From the NCBI GenBank assembly GCA_022836615.1, contig MU405322.1, positions 62,001 to 126,000 of the forward strand: DNA of 64,000 bases, in the 5' to 3' direction. The notes under the pieces are model-generated. The model had not been told where the DNA came from and did not search any database. It saw only the letters and a program-made list of their open reading frames with translations. Source of the DNA: Annulohypoxylon bovei var. microspora (taxonomy: Eukaryota > Ascomycota > Sordariomycetes > Xylariales > Hypoxylaceae). Below, in pieces: positions 46,797-56,770 of the stretch. The translations under genes and the position numbers were made by a program. The stretch's first letter is position 1. Each line of letters begins with the position of its first letter.

Positions 46797-48198
46797 ATGG
46801 ACACCAATAGGTATCCACGAGGGCCTCATCCCTTCTCATTGTTCTCTCTTCGCCCTCTCAACCTCCTATCTATCCAAGTTTTGCAAGACGGGTACAACTC
46901 CGACTTTGTTTCTGTACATAAGAACCAAGAACTGCGCCTAGATATAGGTCATATCCCGTCGAGATCTGGGCTCAATACTCTTGTCAAGCTAGGAAGTGGT
47001 GAGGATTCCGATATCCTCATACGAACCCAGAATATATCCCAGTCACAATGTTCGATTGAGGTCAATTCTCAGTCAGGTCTAGTAATACTTCGAGATACAT
47101 CACAAGATAAATCTACCCGAGTTCTCGACTCGGCAATCATGAGGTCGGTGTGGAAGAGAGAAGACTCGATTGATCTTGAGCCTTCAAAGGGGGATAAATG
47201 GATCAGCATGGGCATGAAGGAATCGGAGCGCGTCAAATTCGAGTTAACTTGGCGCCACAGCAACCTGAGGATTATAAACATGGTCAAGAATCGGGAAGAT
47301 TCGTTGCTTCAATTTAGACTCCAGCAAGGACAACGAATTCAATACAAGAAGCTAAGGATACTCGGATCCGGATCCTTTGGAAAAGTATACAAGGGCGAAT
47401 TTAACGATGGGAGTTTGGTAGCGGTCAAACTCGTGAAACCAAGAGGAGGAAACACTGTCTGGATCCAGCGTGAGATTAGCACCCTTGCTAAGCTAAGTCA
47501 TGTACGCCAATACGCACCTTGCTTCTTACCTATATTCTAGAAATACGCTAACATCATATGAACAGCCACATGTCATCAACTACTTCGGATACCAAATCCA
47601 AGGCGAAATCTTCGAGATATTTATGGGACTAAAGCAAGGGAGTTTGTTCTCGCTACTGTCCACCACCAAGCCGCTTACCCTTGCCGACGATTACGGATTT
47701 ATTTCCGGGTTTCTAAAGGAAATGTTACAGACAATCCATTATCTTACGACACAAGGTATTATCCACCGAGACATCAAGCCCGAGAACATCCTATACATGG
47801 TGAACCCCCGAGGGGAACGCCTCTTTCAACTTGGAGACTTTGGTCTCTGTAACAATGACCCTTCCGATATAAATAGTTTCGTTGGAACCCGAGCTTACAT
47901 GGCTCCAGAGGTGGGAAGAGAACCTCAAACGAACAAGGTTGACGTGTGGTCATTGTTCATGACCTTGGTATGGATCCTTGATATCGAGAAGTTCCGTATT
48001 AAGGCAAGGAATGGTACCAATTTCATAGATTGCTGGTCCATCGTGGTAAGGGCTACCGAAACCGATCTTAAGGACTACCGAGAGATGGCAGAAATTTCTG
48101 TAAGCAATAGAGCATCGGCGGCGCAGATGCTGATCAAGCTGTATGGTGGTGAAGGCCTAAATTCACCAGAACCTGAGATTCGTCGCTTCGAAGGATAG
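46797..48198 (+). CDS. FHA-domain serine/threonine protein kinase
   Basis: Exon 1 is 46797-47501, the intron 47502-47565, exon 2 47566-48198; 445 aa, phase 0 throughout. Residues about 45-130 resemble an FHA phosphothreonine-binding domain (GHIPSRSG...NTLVKLG...ISQSQCSIEV), though the usual SxxH is here SQSQ. The kinase domain (about 180-430) has the Gly loop LGSGSFGKVYKG, the VAVKL lysine, HRDIKPENIL, DFGLC, GTRAYMAPE and DVWSLF, so it should be active. The C-lobe is short and the protein ends soon after. Fungal FHA-kinases include the Chk2/Dun1 checkpoint group, but many Pezizomycotina have lineage-specific copies; this one looks like the latter. Nuclear or cytosolic; no targeting signals seen. 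Confidence 0.88.
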
Positions 48199-48385
48199 GG
48201 GAGGTAGCAAAGGGGGTTCTGGTGAAGAGGGTTGGGGTTGGGGAAAGTGTCTGCCTCTATAGTGATCCGTACAGTTCTTTGATTTAATTCATAAGAAAAA
48301 CTCTAGCCATTTGACCCGCACACGGATTAATTAGCTGCCTAGTGATCAGGTAGCTATTGCTACATATGCCGTCTTCTAAGTATCG

Positions 48386-48859
48386 GATCGTCTATTCTCA
48401 CGATGACTTTTGTTTAACCTCACGGTGACCTACCGGTTTATACCTATTATGGTTTAATAGTATAAATATTCTTTTTATAATATAAACTTTTATACAAATC
48501 GAAATACCTTTTTTACCTTATAATATCACATACATTACATTCATATTATAGCTTCCCTTATAAGGCTATTCGGGATATATTAAAAGCTGTTAAAGCATTA
48601 TTTACGAAAACGGTTAGTAAGCAAAAACAATTAACAAACTAATTCCCCCCTTTACAGCAGAAATAGCAGCAATATGTTGAAAAGCGACAGCAAGGTCCAC
48701 AATAATTAAAAGGCATACATACCTAAGTAAAAAGGGTATTTAAATTTATATAGGTGTTATATTATACGATTAGGTATTTACATTATTAAGCTGTGATGGG
48801 TATAAACGGGTGGATTACCGTGAGGTTAGATAAAAGTCACCGTGAGAATAGACGTCCCG
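48386..48859. mobile_element. MULE-like MITE, 10-bp target duplication
   Basis: A 474-bp non-coding element. Its ends are imperfect inverted repeats of about 55-60 bp sharing CGTCTATTCTCACG(A/G)TGAC and AACCTCACGGT. It is flanked directly by the exact 10-mer CTAAGTATCG at 48376-48385 and 48860-48869. A 9-10-bp duplication with long terminal repeats fits the Mutator superfamily. Each end carries two copies of CTCACGRTGA about 22 bases apart, possible transposase-binding sites. Differences between the ends are largely transitions, suggesting RIP or age. Confidence 0.8.
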
Positions 48860-49035
48860 CTAAGTATCGTAGGGTACGGTAAGCGTAAAAGATTATTTCG
48901 ATACTAGGTAAGCAAGAGATCAAATAAAGTACAAAACTTACGGAAGGCAAGTTAATTCGTTCCAATATGTATTTCATGGAAGTGTAACTTCAAGTAATTC
49001 GGTCGACATGACTTCTTTTCCTACAGTTCTTCACA

Positions 49036-49055
49036 TAGGGTTAGGGTTAGGGTTA
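49036..49055 (+). promoter_or_regulatory. Telomere-like (TTAGGG)n box upstream of thioesterase
   Basis: Just over three units of TTAGGG lie 270-290 bases before the thioesterase ATG. In fungi, Tbf1-like factors bind such repeats in promoters; it may equally be an interstitial telomere relic. No function is shown by the sequence. Confidence 0.45.
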
Positions 49056-49324
49056 AACCAAATTAGAAGGGGACAAGTGACAACCTCGGTAGTGGTCCGT
49101 GCACAATCAACTGTAACATCGTCCTCCCTTAACAATACAGGGATGAGACGAGCGCACGTAGGGTGGTGGGAGGGCGGAAAAATACAAGGGCTGAGCGGAG
49201 TAAACAAACCAGGGCACTTTAGCTTCAACCTCCAATTGAATTCCAACCTCAGCTCAATGCCCAGAAGATCATCACATTCGGATACCTAGGCGATTCATCC
49301 CCATCTCCATCGAGACAATCCAAA

Positions 49325-49888
49325 ATGTCTGATATCTCATCCAAAACTTCCGACTATGAACATTTCGCCTCTATTCATTGGTGTGCGCAACACCTGCGCG
49401 GCCCAAGAATCATCGTCAGCTCGCCGGCTAGCCGCGTACCGAAACCAAACGGGGAGGATTCCTTGTTCACGGAGACTCTAAAGTCGCAAACCACCATCTT
49501 AGCCATGCTAGAGGTCTACGAGGAGCCTAGGTTACCAACGGACCGCGTGAATTCTCTTAAAACGTTTCTTACCCTGGGCTCCGGGTTAAACGGACACCCA
49601 GGCGTCTGCCACGGCGGCATCGTCACGACGATTCTTGACGAAGTCATTGGTCTTCTCATCCCCATCAACCAGACGAGGGGATCTATTCGGGACGTGCCGT
49701 GCATGACGGCTTATCTTAACACGACGTTCCTGAAGCCAGTTCCCACTTGCGCAACCATTCTGGCGCGGTCTAGGATTTTGAAGGTCGAGGGACGGAAGTA
49801 CTTTGCGGAGGGGTGGATCGAAGATAGCCACGGGGCGATATTAGCTCGCGCCGATGCTTTATTCGTTGTCCTGAAGAGCGCTCTATAA
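49325..49888 (+). CDS. PaaI/4HBT-type thioesterase
   Basis: Single exon, 187 aa, ATG at 49325. The hot-dog fold signature is LNGHPGVCHGGIVTTILDEV, followed by the strand AYLNTTFLKPVP and the ending HGAILARADALFVVLK. The G-(V/H)-CHGG-x4-LDE block is characteristic of the 4-hydroxybenzoyl-CoA thioesterase superfamily, PaaI/THEM4-like group; the Asp/Glu in LDE is the likely catalytic acid. It hydrolyses an acyl-CoA thioester; the substrate is unknown. No signal peptide is seen, so a cytosolic or peroxisomal site is likely (the final SAL is not a good PTS1). Intact. Confidence 0.9.
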   Translation: MSDISSKTSDYEHFASIHWCAQHLRGPRIIVSSPASRVPKPNGEDSLFTETLKSQTTILAMLEVYEEPRLPTDRVNSLKTFLTLGSGLNGHPGVCHGGIVTTILDEVIGLLIPINQTRGSIRDVPCMTAYLNTTFLKPVPTCATILARSRILKVEGRKYFAEGWIEDSHGAILARADALFVVLKSAL

Positions 49889-50537
49889 AATCGACCGCTG
49901 CTCTACATCCTCTTTAAATCTCCTCGATTTAGGCAGGGATAGTTTGTCTAATGCGCCTTAATTCGAAGGTATTACATTTCCTTAGGTCGTATGTATCTCC
50001 CGGCATTGGGTTATTCTTTGATTTACTTACTTGGCTGGACAGTTCGGATAACTCAGGAGTGGCGTGGATGATAGCCTGACTGAAGGCGTTTTGCTTTGAT
50101 AGAGCATATGATATCTGATATATATCATGTATAACGAGAGACGAGGTGTTTCATGCCTAGAAAGGAAACAGAGAGCTATTTGGCGTTCTTACAAGACCAG
50201 CTAGAAGATTCCAGAGATCTGGTCAGATCGGGATTTAGACCATCGGAGGCAGGTTCTTCAAGAGAAGACCTGTATGCACAACGCGATCCTAGGTAGATAG
50301 ACCTAGAGCTCCTTGTGCAACGACTTCATTACCATATCCGCTAGATTTGCATCGTTGCAGAAGGTTAGGAGTAATGGAATTAAGTTATGCACGTTAACTC
50401 ACCCAGTAGCTACATTCCTAGATTATGAGAGACACCGTATCAATCAGACAATCCTCATATATTCATTATGTACTTGGCATCTATATTACCAATCGATCTG
50501 TATACTATCTACCCTATCTGAGCTGTAGGTTCTATCT
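49889..50537. other. Convergent intergenic spacer
   Basis: About 650 bases between thioesterase and tannase 3' ends. A 71-codon frame at 50313-50528 has no features. Confidence 0.45.
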
Positions 50538-52264
50538 TTAGTATAGACTCTTACATTCCCAGCTAGCTGACTCATCCGGATCCCCCGCGATGTACTTTGA
50601 TTGCTTCGGATACGGGCAAATCGGGCGCTGTCGCTCGACTCCCAGTGTAGCAGTATCATTCACAAATTTCGTTGCAATGAGCTGTTCCGGGGCTTTTCCT
50701 TCCTCAACCCATCTCATCATAGAAAGGATGATATCATGTTCCGGATCCTCATATCCAGGCACAGAATGTGTTGTCCCGTCAATTTGCTGGCTCGCGCTGG
50801 CGATGTACCAAGGGGCATTATCGGACGCGGAGCAGTGGTTCATGCCAGGAATCAAGAAAAATCGGTAAAAGTCGTCGAGGTTGACGCCCTTTGGCACGAG
50901 TGTCTGGGCCACCTGGTTGTAGAAGTGGACACTGCTGCCAGTGGGGATCAATGAGTCTGCTGCCCCATGGTACATCAAGATCTTGGTTCCGCGATCTAGA
51001 GATGCGCTAAGATCGAAATTGTCGGCAGTAGCATTTCCGGGGTTAATGGAATCCGCAAACAGGACATCGTCATACGTGAATTTAGTGTAATCCCAGTCAG
51101 AATTGTTGTAAACCCAATATTTGAATAGGTCAAACGCGAGGGGTGTCAAATCGGCTCCTAAAGAGAAGGTCGGGTCGGTTCCCATCGCCATAGACGGGAA
51201 CACGTAGGTTTCGTTGACATCTACCCAAGGGCTGTAGAATTTTTGTAGGGTCGTTAGCTGCGCAGGGGTGAGGCACGTCGCGGGGTCTGAGCTCGGTGTG
51301 CATAATAGCGTCTCGTAGTTGAAGTTGCACGAGTACGGTTCATTAATAATGCCATCGACTAAGCCGTCTTGGGGATCACATTGTTTCGTGATTTCGGGAA
51401 CAACGATCTCACTAAAGATAGTAGGATCAATATGCCCAGGGGCAGAATCTGGGCGATTTATAAGGCCAAGCCGCAGAGTATTCGCAGCTAGATGGACAGT
51501 CCACCAAGCCGGAGCGCCAACTGAGATCCCATCGAATGAATCAGGGTACATCTCAGCTTCCTTGAGACCTTGTCGACCGCCGGTAGAACATCCTGCGTAA
51601 TAAGAGTACTTGATCCCATCCGGGCTCGCGTAATAAGCCGTTATGATTTCCTAATACCGAACTATTAGAGGCAACTTTCAGATAGTAATCATAACGAGGA
51701 TTGAACTCACCTTAGCGAGCACGATGGACCCGTGCATGGCCCGGTGACCCCAATCAATGACGCTCTCCGGAGCATTGAGTCCCCAAGATCCGTCTGCAAC
51801 TGCGGAAGAGTGCCCAGTGTCCGTTGACATCGAAGCAAACCCGTACTAATTAAGGTCATTAATAAGAGATCACGAAAAGTACTTGTTCGATCAATTACCT
51901 GCGAGAAGATACCCATATCAGGCCAGTTTATGCCACCTCCAAACCCGCCATTTCCCGTAGTAAGGAATCGGCCATTCCAGGTCTTGTCCGGGAGGAAAAG
52001 ACCGAAATTGTACGACGAGTTCTCAGAGGACTTGACGTTGATGCCAAGCGAACAAAGCGCTGGCAGTTTCGTGGCATTCGTAGGGAAGGGAAGATCCGTC
52101 GTGCCTTGGCCAAAGCTGCCATTCTGCGGGACGGCTTCGACGAACTTGATTGTGACATCTGAGTTATCCTTGAGGATCGTGGCGAAAGCTTCGGTCGTGC
52201 ATTCGGCTACGACAGGCGTTGAGCCCGCGAGAACTACGAACGGAAGCGCAGAAAGTCGATGCAT
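50538..52264 (-). CDS. Secreted tannase/feruloyl esterase family protein
   Basis: Three exons (52264-51899, 51845-51711, 51650-50538) encode 537 aa, the usual family length, with all phases 0. The ATG at 52264 gives MHRLSALPFVVLAGSTPVVA as signal peptide, cleaved before ECTTEA. Motifs: TTGNGGFGGGINW, a YGFASMSTDTGHSS segment, GHRAMHGSI, YYAGCSTGGRQGL (catalytic Ser in GCSTGGRQG), KILMYHGAADSLIP (Asp) and PGMNHCS (His, next to a Cys that pairs with the Cys of the Ser motif). The enzymes split ester bonds of gallic, ferulic or related acids in plant material. Intact. Its neighbourhood with aromatic oxygenases is suggestive of aromatic-ester use. Confidence 0.94.
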
Positions 52265-53919
52265 GCTGGGCAAACGCGTTAAACGACCCAGGAGACCTTG
52301 AGAGCATCAAGGGGGCATGATCAAGCTATAAGTACCCGGCATTTTCATGGCGGAAGGACGATCCTTAAGTATGGCGGACATTACGTCAAGTTCAACGCGG
52401 TGCGTGTGTAGTGGACCGTTGCATCGGCACGTTTTTTCTGCAATTGAAATACCACCGAGGAGGATAGTTCTCCAGTGGGGTTCATCGGGGGCTATCCCAT
52501 ATAGGCGTGGATCGTCGGGTAAATTACCTTCGGTGAGGAACAAGACCGTGATCGTGAGGAGTGCACTACCAGGCACTAGCCTTGAAAGATTAGTTTCGTG
52601 GGGCCCCATCATGGATGAAGGCATTCTCAGGGTTGGCTATGTCCCCTGTGTGCTCCTCCACTATTGCTCATATCAATCTGCCGAAGGAGATGAGAGTGAT
52701 CAGATCGTGTTTTACCCCCAGTTCGGACAAAAATCCTAGGACAAAAACGAGCTAATCTTTTAGTTTGAAAATAGACCCCGAAAATGTCAAAAGTTCGCCT
52801 ACTTTGGCTTTATTTGGCATAATGATGAGCAATTTAAGGTGAACATTGTTATCCACTTGACTTCTCTTGTTGTTATATTAAGGGCGATATTGGGTTGATT
52901 AGTAATGGATATCCCGAATGTGAATACCAGCACCTCTGATCAGGTACCGACCTACCTACCGATGGCGATATGTAAAGTTCGATAGAGACTAAGGATCTCA
53001 CCATTCCAGTAGCTCGTATTCAATGAATATTCTTAGGAGGCTACGTAGTAACTCCGAGGGAACGGCAATACCGTACTCGATATTCTCAAGGATCACTTAG
53101 GGGTTCTCTGGGTTCTTGCATCTATGCCCCCGACTCTTGATGCACAGAAAACTTATATTTTTCTACTCTCGCCGTCTATAATTAGATGCTAAACACGATT
53201 GCAAGCCAATGTACATCGTCCAGAACGAAAAGAGATATAGAAAATGAAATGGGAAAATGGCCGTAGCCGAAATGTCGTAGTATTCTAGAGTTTTGTAATA
53301 TTATATATCAAATACTGGATTTTCTCGAGAATGAATATACGTATGGAAGGGAGAGGGACGAATTTAAATAATTCACATGAAGCCGGAGAAAAGGCGAAAA
53401 AGAAATAGCAACAGAGTGGCTCGAACCCAATACCTTGTGGTAGTCATCTGTTGTCATGGGCCTTCCATATCCACCCACCACCCGTACAGAGTAAAGGGGG
53501 CCTTTGATTAAAAAAGGAAAAAGAAATCACCTGTAAGACCCTTCAGTGCCTAAACCTAGGACTCAACCAATCTATACCTTAAGTAGTATAATTTGCTAGT
53601 GACCGGATCAATCCACGTTGGAGTAGTACTTAGCGCAGCCTTGTGAAGTCGGGAAGCCAGTGGTAAACCACCAGCCCATGTGCTCATTGTTGAAGACCTA
53701 CATTATTATTATGCTATATAAGCTTCAATGCGCAGTGGGTGTATAGGCAGGCGACAGCTGTCAACCCATGGCGTTGCCATGCTGTTGCCATGGATACCTA
53801 CAGTATATTTGCCACTCACCATAGGTTCTCCTTTGTACCCTACGGCTGCTAGAAGGCATATGTAGGTACCATACTTATATTTATATGCGTATATACATAA
53901 ATAACTTAATTAACTTGAG
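52265..53919. other. Intergenic, no gene recognised
   Basis: About 1.65 kb. A 130-codon plus-strand frame (52347-52739) and a 105-codon minus-strand frame (52307-52624) overlap each other; neither has a domain. A degenerate tRNA T-arm-like segment lies near 53415-53430 but does not fold as a tRNA. Confidence 0.45.
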
Positions 53920-54666
53920 CTACCATGCGATACTTCCATTTTTATCAGAAAACGTTTTGGTCGGCCCCCCTTTTGCCAATGTAGCCATTTGCACGATCCT
54001 CTCCGCGCCGACTTCAGGGGAGTGGCCTCCCTCGGCGTATCCGCTAAGTCTCGTCTTGACCAAGCCCAGGCAGACTACATTGACCAAACCTCCCACGTCG
54101 TCTAGCATCCTCGCATAGTTCAGGGCGAGAATGTTCAACGCCGCTTTGCTGCAATCGTAGGAGCGGAAGTCCATGTCGTAGAACGCAGCGTTGGGATCCA
54201 TGGCGTTGGCCAAGGACCCGATCCTCGAGGAAACAAACACGATGCGCGGGACTCCGCCATCCGCTGCTTTTCTGAGAAGCGGTAGAACAGCCTCAGTGAT
54301 GCCCACTTGTCCAAATAGGTTTGGAATGAAGGTCTTTTCGAAACGTTGACGCACAGTCAGATTGGCGTTGCTCGGATCCGGCTCAAGGAAAACAGCTGCG
54401 TTGTTCACTAAGACGTCGAGCCGGCCGTGGTCCGCCTGGATGGTTTGCGCGGCTGCCTGGATCGAATCTTCGTCCGCGAGGTCGAGTTGGACTGCCGAAG
54501 CTGCTAAGCCTTGTTATTGCAGAGAGGTAGCGACGCTGGTTCCCGCAGCTAGGTTACGTGAGCCGATGATAACATGATACCCGTGGTCTGCAGCGAGAAA
54601 ACGGGCAACGGCCTCGCCGACGCCGATATTAGCACCAGTTATGAGAGCAACTTGTGGTAAAGACAT
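53920..54666 (-). pseudogene. SDR gene with one in-frame stop
   Basis: A frame of 249 codons runs from ATG 54666 to TAG 53920 with a single TAA at 54516-54514 (codon 51), between SLQ and QGLAASAVQLDL. All classical SDR motifs are present: VALITGANIGVGEAVA (cofactor), LVNNAAVF, IVFVSSRIGS (Ser), YDCSKAALN (YxxxK) and the tail TFSDKNGSIAW. CAA to TAA is a single C-to-T change in a CpA context, the RIP-preferred site. Without the stop the protein would be 248 aa and complete. Either the gene died recently, the strain segregates the allele, or the base is a sequence error. A downstream ATG at 54408 cannot restore the cofactor site. Confidence 0.85.
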
Positions 54667-56770
54667 TGTATATGATAGCTATATAAAGCAAGCGAAAACT
54701 GAAGTAGAGACTTGAGTATCAGGAGATGGATAGGTAAGTATTACTTTTTTATAACCTTACAGGTTGTTCTTATATAAGTTTATTTTAAACACTATATACC
54801 TGGTAGTAAGGCGTATTATAAACATGGGAGGACTGCATGATAGTGTAATCAAGCTTTACTCGAAGTCGACTCGAAATGTGGCATGTACTAATGTTACTAA
54901 CTAATTCTTAGTTGCGTTTCTATCAGTATGGTAGTTGGGGGCCTATTATCTCCTAGTGTAATAACGGCCAATTTGGCCGTGAATTGGACTGTTCTACCAC
55001 ATTTAAATTCTTTGCCCGGCTAAATTCGCCGCAGTTACACCCCATTGCAGTCTAATCCTAGAGTAGTCGGCATAATTATAGAATCCCGTAGAGTTTGTTA
55101 GGGGCTCTAAACCTCTTGTTTTGATATGAGGTGATAGAAATATCATCTCGGAAGACATCTGGACGCTCAATGTTATCTACCCATGTACTCTTCATAGATT
55201 TCTATCTTGTTTTTCCCCAAGCAAATATTTCATACTTGAGACTACCTATGCCATACGGGGATTGGAGACACGACTGTTGGTAGCGCATATACGAGCGTTG
55301 GCACAGGATGCAAGAAGCTATTGGATGAGATTAGTCATGAGATACAGGTTGTTATATGTAAGAGCTCTGAATATTGAACTAATAGGAATTAGAGGGCGCT
55401 TATAGCGCAAGGCAACAGCATACAGACTGAAGTTAAATAGGTCAACAGATCCCCTTCCGTCAGGAACGAGGAATTAAGGACCTTAGGACCATAGAGAACT
55501 ATTATACTGAATTTGATCCCTTATATCCAAGCCCTATTATTAGCCCTTGTCACAACCTACTTATTTATCCCGCGTGGAAACTAAATCACTACTAGGTACG
55601 TAAGTGTAAACTGGTGAAAACTTATTGGATTCAAGTGAACACCCCTATTCACGGTTACTACAGGGAATTTGATTAATACAGTGAGTTCATGAAACAGAAC
55701 AACAATTACATCAATATCTGGCCATTCGTTTTTAACTACACCAAAGCATGTTATGTTCGTCGTTCATTTTAAGCAAAAGCTACTTCCCCCGGCCGGATAC
55801 CCGGACCGGGGTTGCGTGACTCGGCCGGTAGCCAACCACAAAGTTCGGTGCTCCGGAGCTCCGATTAGAAGGTGCACATTTGGGTTGGACAGCAACATTG
55901 ATTAATAAAGGTGTATGTATGCTGCACACAAAATTATACCTATAACATGATTCACTCAGTATGATGCTGACATTGAGTTCCGGGATTAGTCCTCGGTAAT
56001 TAGCTAAGCCGCATTTTCCAATTGAATGGATACAATAGTCGGGACGGCGTGCTCCGACATATTTACTTGCCTCGAATACGTCATTCCGATATCCTGCATT
56101 GCATCGAATTGAATGCATTGCATAGGGTTGAATGCATCGCATTGCATGAATGCATTTGGCTGTTGCTATTGGCACAAACATATACCTCAATGACAGCTCT
56201 AGTCACGCGCGATAGATCAGTTCGGCTTGGCATTTATTACACTGCCCGTCTATTGATATGTGTCCACAATCCTATTTCTAATAATAATAAGCAGGCGCTT
56301 CGTAACAAGTTAAAAGTAAATTAAGCACGCGGCACGGGTCTGCGGGTGTAGCCATTGACTCATACACATCATCCCGACCCACTTTTCCCCCGGGTAAGAT
56401 CGGAACTAAGCCAGCTGGAGTAAAACTCGGCAAGGGACGGCGGCAGCAGCCCGAGACACCGACCATTCGTTCGTTAATCTGATTGATCGAGTACTCCGGT
56501 TCATCGGCGGGACGATAGAGACGAGTCCGGCATCTCCGCCTAGCTGAAAGCGGTATTTCAGCTCGCCTGCTGAATTTAGTCTACGTAATGAATCCATGTG
56601 GACCCTCACGATGTTGCTTATTTTCAGTCAACAATATATAAATGCTCCGACTAGGTCATCTCAAGTTCATGAAATGTCTTCTGCATCTATATCAGATCAA
56701 CAATTCACTCCAGCCTTAATAACATCATTACATATTCGGTTTGATACTCTAACAGATAACTCATATCTCA
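54667..56770. other. 2.1-kb intergenic stretch
   Basis: No gene recognised. Notable small features: the palindrome CGGCCAATTTGGCCG at about 54966-54980, and a GAATGCATTGCA-type cluster at about 56097-56158. It is the promoter side of the FAD monooxygenase. Confidence 0.45.
56097..56158. repeat. ATGCAT-rich imperfect repeat cluster
   Basis: Repeated GCATTGCAT / GAATGCAT words in about 60 bases, partly palindromic. It could be a minisatellite; no regulatory link can be shown. Confidence 0.5.

Larger units (their letters stand above)
48199..49324. other. Intergenic with MULE-like MITE and telomere-like box
   Basis: Holds the element at 48386-48859 and the TTAGGG run at 49036-49055. The frame at 49008-49289 runs through the telomere-like run and has no domain; it is not called. 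Confidence 0.5.

Noticed and set aside
52307..52739. Overlapping plus- and minus-strand ORFs upstream of the tannase gene
   Set aside because: They overlap each other on opposite strands and neither shows a domain or signal.
53400..53470. GGGTTCGAGCC on the minus strand as a tRNA 3' half
   Set aside because: T-stem pairs at only two of five positions and no cloverleaf forms.
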